Below are positions 36,449 through 52,692 of a stretch of DNA of 64,000 bases, one piece after another. The translations under genes and the position numbers were made by a program. This DNA comes from an uncultured Flavobacteriales bacterium (GTDB lineage Bacteria; Bacteroidota; Bacteroidia; Flavobacteriales_F; PHOS-HE28), in NCBI GenBank assembly GCA_937872175.1, contig CALMPI010000010.1:186001-250000 (forward strand). Reading direction: 5' to 3'. Below the pieces are notes generated by a model, which saw only the letters and a program-made list of their open reading frames with translations, searched no databases and had not been told where the DNA came from. The stretch's first letter is position 1, and each line of letters opens with the position of its first letter.

Positions 36449-37957
36449 ATGGGCCTCGCCTCCTTCGTCGCGCGTCGCATCCTGGCCGACCCCGACCGGC
36501 AGGACCGGCTCTCACGGCCGATCGTGCTCATCGCGATGATCGGCATCGTGCTGGGCATGGCGGTGATGGTGCTCACCGTGGGGATCACGCGTGGGTTCCA
36601 GCGCGAGATCCGGGCCAAGGTGGTGGGCATCGGTGGCCACCTGCAGCTCACCGCCATCGCGCAGAACGATCCCAAGGAGACCCCGCGCATGGTGTACGAC
36701 CCCGCCCAGGCCGGGGCGTTGCGCGCCCTGCCCGGTGTGGCCCATGTGCAGACCTACGCCACCAAGCCCGGTATTGTGGAGACCGACGGCGACATCGAAG
36801 GCGTGGTGGTGCGCGGGCTGGGCGGCGACCTCGACCCCTCCTACCTCACGCGCCATCTGGTGGAAGGCCGGCTGCCTGTGCTGGGCGCCGCCGAGCGGCC
36901 GAACGAAGTGCTCATCAGCGCCTACCTCGCCGAACGGCTGCGCATCGCCGTGGGCGATACGATCACCATCTATCTGGTGAAGGACCGCGACGACATCCGG
37001 CCGCGCAAGTTCACCGTCACCGGCACCTATCGCACCGGCCTCGAGCAGGTGGACCACCAGGTGGTGGTGGTGGACATCGGCCACCTCCAGCGCTTCGCCC
37101 AATGGGGACTGACCGCCGAGATCCTGCTGGACACGGTGAACGGCGTGCCGACCGTGGAAGGGCTCGGCTTCGGGGGCGACCGCGACCACCTCTTCGAATG
37201 GTCGGTGCCCGGCTGGACCGGCAAAGGCCCGCATCCCGTTGACCCCGCGCTGATGCAGGAGCTGAAGGGGCGGGTGCTCTCGCTCGTGGTCTCCGATGCC
37301 AGCGGCACGCTGCCGGACACGGCCTGGCTGCGCTTCTCCCCGGTGGACGGCTTCGTGCAACGCGGAGGCGGACGGGGCAGCCACCATCATTACGTGGGCG
37401 GCATCGAGGTGGACCTCACCTCCTTCGACCGGCTGGAGGCGTTGGAGGAGCAGGTGCACGCCCATGTGCTCGAGCCCGACCAACGGCTCACCACGGTGCG
37501 GGAGCGCAGCCCGGAGATCTTCGCCTGGCTGGAACTGCTGGACACCAACGTGGCCGTGGTGATCGTGCTGATGGTGGTGGTCGCTGTCATCAACATGACC
37601 AGCGCGCTGCTGCTCATCATCCTGGAGCGCACGACGATGATCGGTGTGCTGAAGGCCCTCGGCGCCACCAACGGCCAGGTGCGCCGCATCTTCCTGCTGG
37701 ACGGCGCCTACATCCTGGGCCTCGGGATCCTGGGCGGTGATGTGTTGGGCGTTGTGCTGGCCCTGGTGCAGCGCTGGACCGGGTGGGTGCGCCTGCCCGT
37801 GGAGAGCTACTACGTGGACGTGGTGCCGGTCGACCTGGACCTGTGGCCCATTCTCCTGTTGAACCTGGGTACCCTTGGCGTCTGCGTGGCGGCCCTGGTG
37901 CTTCCCAGCATGCTGGTGACGCGCATCGCACCGGCCCGCGCCATCCGCTTCGACTAG
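36449..37957 (+). CDS. LolC/LolE-type FtsX-family ABC transporter permease
   Basis: This is a 502-aa inner-membrane protein. ATG 36449 begins MGLASFVARRIL, the typical start of this family. One membrane segment lies near the N-terminus (PIVLIAMIGIVLGMAVMVLT). A large periplasmic MacB-like domain (about 55-365) follows. Three C-terminal segments (VAVVIVLMVVVAVINMTSAL, AYILGLGILGGDVLGVVLAL, LWPILLLNLGTLGVCVAALV) make up the FtsX domain with the conserved MIGVLKALGATN loop. LolC/E proteins extract lipoproteins for transfer to the outer membrane. The partner ATPase gene is not in this window, so the precise substrate is uncertain. Confidence 0.85.
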   Translation: MGLASFVARRILADPDRQDRLSRPIVLIAMIGIVLGMAVMVLTVGITRGFQREIRAKVVGIGGHLQLTAIAQNDPKETPRMVYDPAQAGALRALPGVAHVQTYATKPGIVETDGDIEGVVVRGLGGDLDPSYLTRHLVEGRLPVLGAAERPNEVLISAYLAERLRIAVGDTITIYLVKDRDDIRPRKFTVTGTYRTGLEQVDHQVVVVDIGHLQRFAQWGLTAEILLDTVNGVPTVEGLGFGGDRDHLFEWSVPGWTGKGPHPVDPALMQELKGRVLSLVVSDASGTLPDTAWLRFSPVDGFVQRGGGRGSHHHYVGGIEVDLTSFDRLEALEEQVHAHVLEPDQRLTTVRERSPEIFAWLELLDTNVAVVIVLMVVVAVINMTSALLLIILERTTMIGVLKALGATNGQVRRIFLLDGAYILGLGILGGDVLGVVLALVQRWTGWVRLPVESYYVDVVPVDLDLWPILLLNLGTLGVCVAALVLPSMLVTRIAPARAIRFD

Positions 37958-37984
37958 GCGCACTGCGGGCCCGGAAGGCCGGGC

Positions 37985-37992
37985 TACCTTCG
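37985..37992 (+). promoter_or_regulatory. candidate -7 box upstream of cystathionine beta-synthase
   Basis: TACCTTCG in the context GGGCTACCTTCGC ends 7 nt before the ATG of a tiny leader ORF (38000) and 39 nt before the main start. Confidence 0.35.
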
Positions 37993-37999
37993 CGGAGCC

Positions 38000-38035
38000 A
38001 TGCCCGCGCAAAAGGCCGCGGCACCCCCAGAATGA
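38000..38035 (+). CDS. possible 11-aa leader peptide overlapping the CBS start
   Basis: ATG 38000 opens an 11-codon frame (MPAQKAAAPPE) whose TGA overlaps the ATG of the following gene (ATGA, 38032-38035). Its start lies 7 nt after the -7-like box. Such an overlap would allow translational coupling. It could be chance; no cysteine or methionine run suggests attenuation. Confidence 0.25.
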   Translation: MPAQKAAAPPE

Positions 38036-39387
38036 AGATCCACGAGAACATCCTCACCACCATCGGCAACACCCCGCTGGTGAAGCTCAACCGCATTACC
38101 AAGGACGTACCCGGCACCGTGCTCGCCAAGGTGGAGACCTTCAACCCCGGCAACAGCATCAAGGACCGTATGGCCCTGAAGATGGTGGAGGATGCCGAAA
38201 AGGCCGGTCTGCTCAAGCCCGGCGGCACCATCATCGAAGGCACCAGCGGCAACACCGGCATGGGCCTGGCCATCGCGGCCATCATCAAGGGCTACAAGTG
38301 CATCTTCACCACCACGGACAAGCAGAGCAAGGAGAAGGTGGACGCCCTGCGCGCCTTCGGCGCCGAAGTGATCGTGTGCCCCACCAACGTGGATCCGGAG
38401 GACCCCCGCTCCTACTACAGCGTAAGCAGCCGCCTGGTGAACGAGACGCCCAACAGCTGGAAGGCCAACCAGTACGACAACCCCAGCAATGCCCAGGCGC
38501 ATTACGAGACCACCGGCCCGGAGATCTGGGACCAGACCAACGGCAGGATCACGCACCTCGTGGTGGGCGTAGGGACCGGCGGCACCATCTGCGGCACGGG
38601 CCGCTACCTGAAGGAGAAGAACCCCGGCATCAAGATCTGGGGCATCGACACCTATGGCTCGGTGTTCAAGAAGCTGAAGGAGACGGGCCTCTTCGACAAG
38701 AACGAGATCTACCCCTACATCACCGAGGGCATCGGCGAGGACTTCGTGCCCCAGAACGTGGACATGGACCTCATCGACCTGTTCGAGAAGGTCACGGACC
38801 GCGATGCCGCCATCTACACGCGGAAGATCGTGAAGGATGAGGGCATTTTCGTGGGGAACAGTGCCGGCGCGGCCATGGCCGGGCTGATCCAGCTGAAGGA
38901 CAAGTTGAAACCCTCCGATGTGGTGGTGGTGATCTTCCACGACCACGGCACGCGCTACCTGGGCAAGATGTTCAACGACGACTGGATGCGTGAGCGCGGT
39001 TTCCTCGTGGAGGAGAAGCCCACCGCCGGCGACCTGCTGAAGGGCAAGGACCTCGCACTGCTGAGCGTGGAGGCCGAGGAGCCGGTGCTCGCCGCGATCG
39101 ACAAGATGCGCAAGCACAACATCGACCAGCTGCCGGTCTTCGAAGGCGGGAAGCCCGTGGGCACGATCACCGATGCACGGTTGTTCGATGCGATCCTGGA
39201 GGACGCCGACGTACGCACGCAGAAGGCCCGCGTGGTGATGGGTGCGGCCCTGCCCGTGGTGAAGGTGGACGCCACGCTGGACGAGGTGGCCACCAAGCTG
39301 GGCAACGGCTCGCCCGCGGTGCTGGTGGAGCAACCGAACGGGTTCGGGATCCTGACGAAACAGGATATCATCGGGAAATTGCGGTAA
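38032..39387 (+). CDS. cystathionine beta-synthase with C-terminal CBS domain pair
   Basis: This is a 451-aa cytoplasmic PLP enzyme that condenses serine with homocysteine in transsulfuration, or acts as a closely related beta-replacement enzyme. The fold-type II catalytic domain (about 1-325) shows the PLP lysine motif NPGNSIKDRMA, the substrate loop GTSGNTG and the phosphate loop GVGTGGTICGTG. Two CBS domains follow (about 335-451: KHNIDQLPVFEGGKPVGTIT). The CBS tail distinguishes it from plain cysteine synthases. The start MKIHENILTTIGNTPLVKLN is typical. The small TA-like pair follows 11 nt after the stop. Confidence 0.88.
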   Translation: MKIHENILTTIGNTPLVKLNRITKDVPGTVLAKVETFNPGNSIKDRMALKMVEDAEKAGLLKPGGTIIEGTSGNTGMGLAIAAIIKGYKCIFTTTDKQSKEKVDALRAFGAEVIVCPTNVDPEDPRSYYSVSSRLVNETPNSWKANQYDNPSNAQAHYETTGPEIWDQTNGRITHLVVGVGTGGTICGTGRYLKEKNPGIKIWGIDTYGSVFKKLKETGLFDKNEIYPYITEGIGEDFVPQNVDMDLIDLFEKVTDRDAAIYTRKIVKDEGIFVGNSAGAAMAGLIQLKDKLKPSDVVVVIFHDHGTRYLGKMFNDDWMRERGFLVEEKPTAGDLLKGKDLALLSVEAEEPVLAAIDKMRKHNIDQLPVFEGGKPVGTITDARLFDAILEDADVRTQKARVVMGAALPVVKVDATLDEVATKLGNGSPAVLVEQPNGFGILTKQDIIGKLR

Positions 39388-39398
39388 ACCCTTGGGCT

Positions 39399-39659
39399 AT
39401 GCCTGAACTCTGCCGCTTCTATGGGATCATCATCCGGATGTATTTCATGGACCACAACCCGCCGCATTTCCACGCGGAATACCAAGGGCAGCGGGCGGAG
39501 TTCGACATCAGGACCCTCGAGCTGATCGCGGGCGGTCTGCCGAGCCGTGCGCATGCTTTGGTCCTGGAATGGGCCGCATTGCATCGGCAGGAACTGCTGG
39601 CCAATTGGAAGCTCGCTGTCGAAGGAGAACTGCCTTCGCCCATCGATCCGCTACCTTAG
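39399..39659 (+). CDS. DUF4160 family protein
   Basis: This is an 86-aa protein with the DUF4160 signature: MPELCRFYGIIIRMYFMDHN and HFHAEYQG. Genes of this family commonly sit next to DUF2442 genes, as here, and the pair has been regarded as a possible toxin-antitoxin-like unit. Biochemistry is not established. The stop is 5 nt from the next start. Confidence 0.8.
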   Translation: MPELCRFYGIIIRMYFMDHNPPHFHAEYQGQRAEFDIRTLELIAGGLPSRAHALVLEWAALHRQELLANWKLAVEGELPSPIDPLP

Positions 39660-39664
39660 TGGAC

Positions 39665-39913
39665 ATGAACACCGTCGTCAAGGTCGAGGCACTGCCGTCG
39701 GAACGGTTGAAGTTGACCTTTGCGGATGGCTTCCAGGCCGAGGTGGACCTGAAACCTCTGCTCACCAAGGGCATGGCCTTGCAGGTGGCGTCGCCTGACC
39801 TCTTCGCCCAGGTGACCACGGAGCCGGGTGGCGGCATTTCCTGGCCGAACGGTTTCGATCTGTGCCCGGAATTCCTGCGGGAATTGGCCGAGAAGCGGCA
39901 GGCGGCCGCCTGA
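39665..39913 (+). CDS. DUF2442 family protein
   Basis: This is an 82-aa protein. ATG 39665 (MNTVVKVEALPSERLKLTFA) is preferred over the longer frame from 39569 because the family starts with this beta hairpin, and the longer form would overlap the upstream gene. The motif GxxxEVDLKPLL and the end SWPNGFDLCPEFL are family features. It is partner to the adjacent DUF4160 gene. TACCTTAG (39652-39659) precedes it by 5 nt but also spans the stop codon of the neighbour, so the two are probably co-transcribed. Confidence 0.8.
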   Translation: MNTVVKVEALPSERLKLTFADGFQAEVDLKPLLTKGMALQVASPDLFAQVTTEPGGGISWPNGFDLCPEFLRELAEKRQAAA

Positions 39914-39979
39914 ACACGAGCGATGGCCCGAGCGGTTTGCTCCTTGGGAACCGCATCCGGCACATAAAGGGTCTGAAGG

Positions 39980-40792
39980 ATGCCCATGGACCGGATCGGA
40001 GATGCTGTTCAAGGTCTGATCAACCTGCTCGATATGATCGGCGGTCTGGTCCGAAAGGCATTGATCCGTAAGAAGATCCGCCTCAACGAAGAGTTCAGGT
40101 CAAGGGATAACACCTGGTTAGGCGCGGCAACGCTGCTTGTACTTGGGCTGTTCGTCCTCTTCCTGTTCAGCTGCGGCCAGAAAGCTGGCCAGAACAGCCC
40201 CTACAATGCTTCGGGTTTCGACACAGCCAAGGACGAGGCCGCAGTACAGGATACGGTTCAACAGGCACGGACCGGAGGCGTTCCTGTCACTGCGGACGAT
40301 CTTGCCGAAGCATACATGGCCAGCCACCACGTGTCCGACCTGGCTCGTTCTGTTGCGCATGGCAACAAGATCGACCTGAACAAGGACATGGATTGCCTGA
40401 TCCTCCTTGACAGCATGCATAATGGTATCCTCCCGGATACCCGTTCGTTCTACTTCTGGGTCGTATCGAAGTCGTTGAAGTGGTCTGATGGCTACTATGC
40501 AGAAGGGGTAGGAAACACGGCCACATCCTATTTGTTCGATCGGCCAGCCGAATTTCTTTCGTACTGGTCGCACCTCATCGGTCATGAGGAACGTGACCTT
40601 TGGGCCTATTCACTAGCCGGTGAACAAGCGATCGAGACGGAAGGCTACCCTGCTGATACGGTCATGCTCGTCTTTTCGGACCGATTGAGGTCAACGATGA
40701 GAAGAGACGATCAAGAGTCGAGGCGCGCTGGTGATTTGCTCATTGCCAAGGTTGACAGCACTCTTCGGTTGTTGAAGCAAGAATTGCCTTAG
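39980..40792 (+). CDS. membrane-anchored protein of unknown function, low GC
   Basis: This is a 270-aa protein not assigned to a family. A basic cytoplasmic N-terminus (about 1-47, RKKIRLNEEFRSRD) precedes one hydrophobic segment (WLGAATLLVLGLFVLFLFSC). The segment ends with a cysteine that resembles, but does not fit, a lipobox. The rest (about 70-270) is soluble and acidic (GGVPVTADDLAEAYMASHHV, RSFYFWVVSKSLKWSDGYYA). Base composition differs from its surroundings: the 60-nt line 40441-40500 is 50% GC. That fits recent acquisition. It follows the DUF4160/DUF2442 pair and ends 5 nt before the metal-receptor gene. Confidence 0.6.
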   Translation: MPMDRIGDAVQGLINLLDMIGGLVRKALIRKKIRLNEEFRSRDNTWLGAATLLVLGLFVLFLFSCGQKAGQNSPYNASGFDTAKDEAAVQDTVQQARTGGVPVTADDLAEAYMASHHVSDLARSVAHGNKIDLNKDMDCLILLDSMHNGILPDTRSFYFWVVSKSLKWSDGYYAEGVGNTATSYLFDRPAEFLSYWSHLIGHEERDLWAYSLAGEQAIETEGYPADTVMLVFSDRLRSTMRRDDQESRRAGDLLIAKVDSTLRLLKQELP

Positions 40793-40797
40793 AGCAG

Positions 40798-41589
40798 ATG
40801 CGCTCCGTCACCGACCAAATGCACCGCACTATCCAAGTGCCCGCCCCCCCCCAACGCATCATCTCCCTCGTCCCCTCCCAGACCGAACTGCTCCACGACC
40901 TCGGCCTCGGCGACCGCGTTGTGGGCATCACCAAGTTCTGCATTCACCCGGATGCCTGGTTCCGCAGCAAGCCGCGCGTGGGAGGGACGAAGAAGGTGGA
41001 CATGGACATGGTCCGTGCGCTCAGGCCCGATCTGATCATCGGCAACAAGGAGGAGAACGCACAGGCCGACATCGAGGCCCTGGAGACGGAGTTCCCGGTG
41101 TGGATGAGCGATGTGCGCGACCTGGAAAGTGCGCTCGACATGATCCGCCGCGTGGGCACCCTCACCGGCAGCGACAGCAAGGCCGCCGGACTGATCGCCG
41201 GTATCGAACAGGCCTTCTCTTCGCTCCGGTCGCACTCCCCGCCCCTCTCCGCCGCCTACCTCATCTGGCACGCGCCCATGATGGTGGCCGGGGCCGACAC
41301 CTTCGTGAACGACATGTTGGGGCGCTGCGGTCTTACCAACGCCTTCGCCCACCGGCCGGAGCGCTACCCGGAGGTCTCCCCGGCCGAGCTCGCCGTCGCC
41401 GATCCGGATGTGATCCTGCTCTCCTCCGAGCCTTTCCCCTTCGCCGAAAGGCACATCCTGCACTACAACGCTCTTTGCCCGGGCGCCCCCGTGCACCTGG
41501 TGGACGGCGAGCTCTTCAGCTGGTACGGCGGCCGGCTGCTGAAGGCCCCGGCCTATTTCAGCGGTCTGTTGGCCGGATGGCCGGCCTGA
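40798..41589 (+). CDS. BtuF/FecB-like helical-backbone metal receptor
   Basis: This 263-aa protein is similar to substrate-binding proteins of cobalamin or iron-siderophore ABC importers. Visible features are RIISLVPSQTELLHDLGLGD near the start, KVDMDMVRALRPDLIIGNKE, and a C-terminal lobe with PDVILLSSEPFPF. No signal peptide precedes the domain, which is common for the cytoplasmic-looking Bacteroidota members of this family. No permease or ATPase is adjacent, so ligand and transport role remain open. A run of nine C (40844-40852) lies 16 codons into the gene. Confidence 0.75.
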   Translation: MRSVTDQMHRTIQVPAPPQRIISLVPSQTELLHDLGLGDRVVGITKFCIHPDAWFRSKPRVGGTKKVDMDMVRALRPDLIIGNKEENAQADIEALETEFPVWMSDVRDLESALDMIRRVGTLTGSDSKAAGLIAGIEQAFSSLRSHSPPLSAAYLIWHAPMMVAGADTFVNDMLGRCGLTNAFAHRPERYPEVSPAELAVADPDVILLSSEPFPFAERHILHYNALCPGAPVHLVDGELFSWYGGRLLKAPAYFSGLLAGWPA

Positions 41590-41608
41590 GCGCCGGGAAC
41601 GGGCGGGC

Positions 41609-41616
41609 TACTTTTG
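41609..41616 (+). promoter_or_regulatory. candidate -7 box for the patatin gene
   Basis: TACTTTTG is an exact match to TAnnTTTG and lies 10 nt before ATG 41627, in the context GGGCTACTTTTGC. No TTG is found at the -33 distance. Confidence 0.45.
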
Positions 41617-41626
41617 CCCATCCACC

Positions 41627-43906
41627 ATGCGCGCACGGCTTCTGCACCTGCTTCTGCTGCTGCTGCCCTTCGGGGGCCAGGCCCAGACCGTGGGCGTGGT
41701 GCTCAGCGGCGGCGGTGCCTCGGCCATGACGCACATCGGCGTGCTGATGGCCTTGGAGGACCACGGCATCCCCATCGACTTCATCACCGGCAGCAGCATG
41801 GGGGCGCTGGTGGGCGCGATGTACGCCGCCGGCTATTCGCCGCACGAGATCGACAGCCTGTTCCGGACGGATCTCTACCGCACGATGGCGGAGGGTGGCG
41901 TGGAGGACCGCTACACGTACTTCTTCAAGCACGACCAGCCGGACGCCTCGGTGATCAACGTGAAGATCGATCTGGACACGCTGCTGCAGACCTCCCTGCC
42001 CACCAACCTCCGCAGCCCCGTGCTGATCGATTTCGAGCAGATGCGGGGCTTCGCCGGTGCCAGTGCGGCCAGCGGCCACGACATGGACAGCCTCTTCGTG
42101 CCCTACCGCTGCGTGGCGAGCGACATCACGGCCCAGCGGCCGGTGCTGTTCCGTCGTGGCGACCTGGCGCGGGCCGTGCGCGCCAGCATGAGCTATCCGT
42201 TCTACTTCAAGCCCATCCGGGTGGACGGGCACCTGATGATGGACGGGGGCCTCTACAACAACTTCCCCAGCGACATCATGTACGAGGAGTTCCTGCCCGA
42301 TGTGATCATCGGCAGCAACGTGGCCAGCAACTCCGCACCGCCCAACGAGGATGACCTGCTGAGCCAGTTGAAGGCGATGTTGCAGGAACCGACCGATTAC
42401 TCGGTGCGGTGCGACAACGGGCTCATCATCGAACCGCGCACCAGCACGGGCCTCTTCGATTTCAGCCGCATCGGTCCCACGATCGAGGAGGGCTATGCCG
42501 CTGCCATGGAATGGATGCCGGAGATCGAGGCGCTCATCACCCGGCGCACCGATGCCGCGGAGGTGGCCGCGCGGCGTGCGGCCTTCCGGGCCCGCTGGCC
42601 ACAGCTCCGGTTCGGCGCCCTGCAGGTCACCGGTCTGCGCAAGGGGCGAGCACGCTACGTGGAACGGATGCTCACGGACCGGGATGGGCGCATCGACGAG
42701 CGCCGGCTCAAGAGCCTGTACTTCAGGCTCCACGACGACGACAACATCGGGCGCCTCTACCCGTCCGCGTACTACCGGCCCGAACGGGGCGACTTCGACC
42801 TGCGCGTGGACGTGGGTGCCGAGAAGGATCTGCACGCCCGGTTCGGTGGCATGTTCTCGTCACGGCCCATCAACACAGGCATGGTGGGTCTGCGCTACAA
42901 CCTCTTCGGCCGCTGGAGCTCGTCGCTGCAGGCGCTCTCGTGGTTCGGCAAGTTCTATGCGGCCGGTCAGGTGCGCCTGCGCGCCGACCTGCCCACTGCG
43001 GCCCCGATCTACCTCGAGCCCCTGTTCACCATCCACCGCATGGACCACTTCCGCAGTTTCGCCACCTTCTTCGACGAAGTGCGGCCCTCCTTCGTGGTGC
43101 TGCGTGAGACGTGGGGCGGCGTGAACGCCGGGCTGGGCCTGGGCAACAAGGGCCGCTTGCGGGTCGATGTGAAATATGGCCAGACACGGGACAGCTACTA
43201 CCAGCGTGTCGATTTCAGCCCCACCGATACGGCGGACGTCACCGAGCTCTCCCACTGGACGAGCGGGCTCATCGCCGAGCGGAACTCGCTGAACCGCAAG
43301 CAGCACGCCAACGCGGGGGAGCAGTTGAAGTTCGAGGCGCGGTATGTCACCGGTCAGGAGCGCACCGAGCCGGGATCGACGAACGCCCAGCGCGACCTCG
43401 TTCGGGACCAGCACGATTGGTTCTTCCTGAAGGCGACGTTGGACAAGTACTTCCTGCCTCGCGGTATGTTCAAGTTCGGCGGACTGGTGGAGGCGCTGTA
43501 CAGCAACTACCCCTTCTTCGCGAACTACACGGCCACGGTGGCCCGTGCCCCGGTGTTCCAACCCACGCCGGAGAGCAGGACCTATTTCCTGGAGAACTTC
43601 CGGGCCCAGCAGTACATCGCGGGCGGGCTGCGCACCATCATCGCCGTGGCGCGCAACCGGTTCGACCTCCGGCTGGAGGGGTACGTGTTCCAGCCCTACC
43701 GGGCCATCCTGCGCACGGCGGACGACGAGCCCCAGGCGGGCCTGGCCGTGAGCGACCGGGCCTACCTGGCCTCCGGCTCGCTGATCTACCAGAGCCCGGT
43801 GGGCCCCATCTGGTTCAACACCAGCTACATCGACGGCCTGCCCGAGCCGTGGGCCTTCAGCCTCAATTTCGGCTACGTGATCTTCGCCCAGCGCAGCTGG
43901 GAATGA
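41627..43906 (+). CDS. patatin-like phospholipase fused to an outer-membrane barrel
   Basis: This is a 759-aa protein. A signal peptide (RLLHLLLLLLPFGGQAQ) is followed by a patatin domain (about 21-300) with oxyanion loop SGGGA, nucleophile motif GSSMG (Ser57) and DGG (Asp206), the complete Ser-Asp dyad of phospholipase A-type patatins. A POTRA-like segment (about 320-400) and a C-terminal 16-strand-type barrel (about 405-759) ending in FAQRSW-E follow. This is the layout of PlpD/type Vd-like proteins and of their Bacteroidota homologues. The lipase is expected to sit at the outer membrane. Whether it is secreted through or held by the barrel cannot be read from the sequence. Confidence 0.88.
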   Translation: MRARLLHLLLLLLPFGGQAQTVGVVLSGGGASAMTHIGVLMALEDHGIPIDFITGSSMGALVGAMYAAGYSPHEIDSLFRTDLYRTMAEGGVEDRYTYFFKHDQPDASVINVKIDLDTLLQTSLPTNLRSPVLIDFEQMRGFAGASAASGHDMDSLFVPYRCVASDITAQRPVLFRRGDLARAVRASMSYPFYFKPIRVDGHLMMDGGLYNNFPSDIMYEEFLPDVIIGSNVASNSAPPNEDDLLSQLKAMLQEPTDYSVRCDNGLIIEPRTSTGLFDFSRIGPTIEEGYAAAMEWMPEIEALITRRTDAAEVAARRAAFRARWPQLRFGALQVTGLRKGRARYVERMLTDRDGRIDERRLKSLYFRLHDDDNIGRLYPSAYYRPERGDFDLRVDVGAEKDLHARFGGMFSSRPINTGMVGLRYNLFGRWSSSLQALSWFGKFYAAGQVRLRADLPTAAPIYLEPLFTIHRMDHFRSFATFFDEVRPSFVVLRETWGGVNAGLGLGNKGRLRVDVKYGQTRDSYYQRVDFSPTDTADVTELSHWTSGLIAERNSLNRKQHANAGEQLKFEARYVTGQERTEPGSTNAQRDLVRDQHDWFFLKATLDKYFLPRGMFKFGGLVEALYSNYPFFANYTATVARAPVFQPTPESRTYFLENFRAQQYIAGGLRTIIAVARNRFDLRLEGYVFQPYRAILRTADDEPQAGLAVSDRAYLASGSLIYQSPVGPIWFNTSYIDGLPEPWAFSLNFGYVIFAQRSWE

Positions 43907-43932
43907 CAAAGCCCCGGGTGACCGGGGCCTTG
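43907..43932 (+). terminator. hairpin between convergent genes
   Basis: GCCCCGG (43911-43917) pairs with CCGGGGC (43922-43928) around a TGAC-type loop, with extra CAA/TTG pairing outside one mismatch. It follows the patatin stop directly and precedes the convergent DUF3467 stop by 20 nt, so it can serve both directions. Confidence 0.7.
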
Positions 43933-43951
43933 TCCACAGGGATCGCCGGGC

Positions 43952-44272
43952 TCAGGCCTGCGCCGTGGGCCCTCCGAAGTTCATGGGCACCTCCGGCATC
44001 TCGCTCTCGCGGATGGGGCCGTGCACCTGCTCGAACTTCTGCACGTTGTCCGCCAGGGCGCGCATGAGCCGTTTGGCGTGCTGCGGGGTGAGCAGGATCC
44101 GGGCCCGCACCTTGGCCTTGGGCACACCGGGCATCACGCGCACGAAATCGAGCACGAACTCCGAGTTGCTGTGGGTGATGATGGCGAGGTTGCTGTACAC
44201 ACCGTCCGCCACCTCCTCGCTGATCTCGATGTTCAGCTGGTTGGGACGGGGTTGGTCCTTGGGGTCTGACAT
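43952..44272 (-). CDS. DUF3467 family protein
   Basis: This is a 106-aa protein (LNIEISEEVADGVYSNLAII, SEFVLDFVRVMPGVPKAKVR, LTPQHAKRLMRALADNV). The family is usually encoded next to rpoC in Bacteroidota, as here (80 nt downstream). Function is not established. Conserved position suggests a link to transcription or translation genes, but that is inference. Confidence 0.85.
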   Translation of the reverse strand: MSDPKDQPRPNQLNIEISEEVADGVYSNLAIITHSNSEFVLDFVRVMPGVPKAKVRARILLTPQHAKRLMRALADNVQKFEQVHGPIRESEMPEVPMNFGGPTAQA

Positions 44273-44299
44273 GATCTTCGGAATGTGGACGCTGAGGGG

Positions 44300-44330
44300 G
44301 CTGAACGAGGAATGAGCTTCCTCGTTCAGC
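44300..44330 (-). terminator. 13-bp hairpin between rpoC and the DUF3467 gene
   Basis: A perfect inverted repeat (44300-44312 with 44318-44330, loop of 5 nt) lies downstream of rpoC. The transcript continues into a C-rich rather than U-rich tract. It may be a partial attenuator or a 3'-end stabiliser rather than a full terminator. Confidence 0.5.
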
Positions 44331-44352
44331 GCTCCCGGTTCAGCGTTCGGCG

Positions 44353-48648
<4,296 letters not shown>

Positions 48649-48695
48649 GGTTGACTAGGCAAGGCGTTCGACGTTGGGTGACCGCATGGCGCTCC

Positions 48696-52517
<3,822 letters not shown>

Positions 52518-52610
52518 GGGTTGCGATCGGGGAAAGGGAACGGGAAGGGACCGGGGAACTTCGGGTGCGGCCGGGCGCTGGGCGCCGGGCGGTGCACATC
52601 AGGGCGGGGA

Positions 52611-52684
52611 ACGACGTGCGACCACGACGCATCCGATCAGGCCCCGCAAGGGGTCTGTCCGGAGCGCCGTGGTCGTTGCGTCGT
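52611..52684 (-). promoter_or_regulatory. structured leader between rplL and rpoB
   Basis: On the transcript strand an 8-bp arm (52668-52675 with 52619-52626) and a 6-bp outer arm (52679-52684 with 52611-52616) enclose an inner 6-bp GC hairpin (52650-52655 with 52640-52645, TTGC loop). In other bacteria this position holds an attenuator and an RNase III processing site. A similar role here is inference. Confidence 0.55.
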
Positions 52685-52692
52685 CAGGGGCT

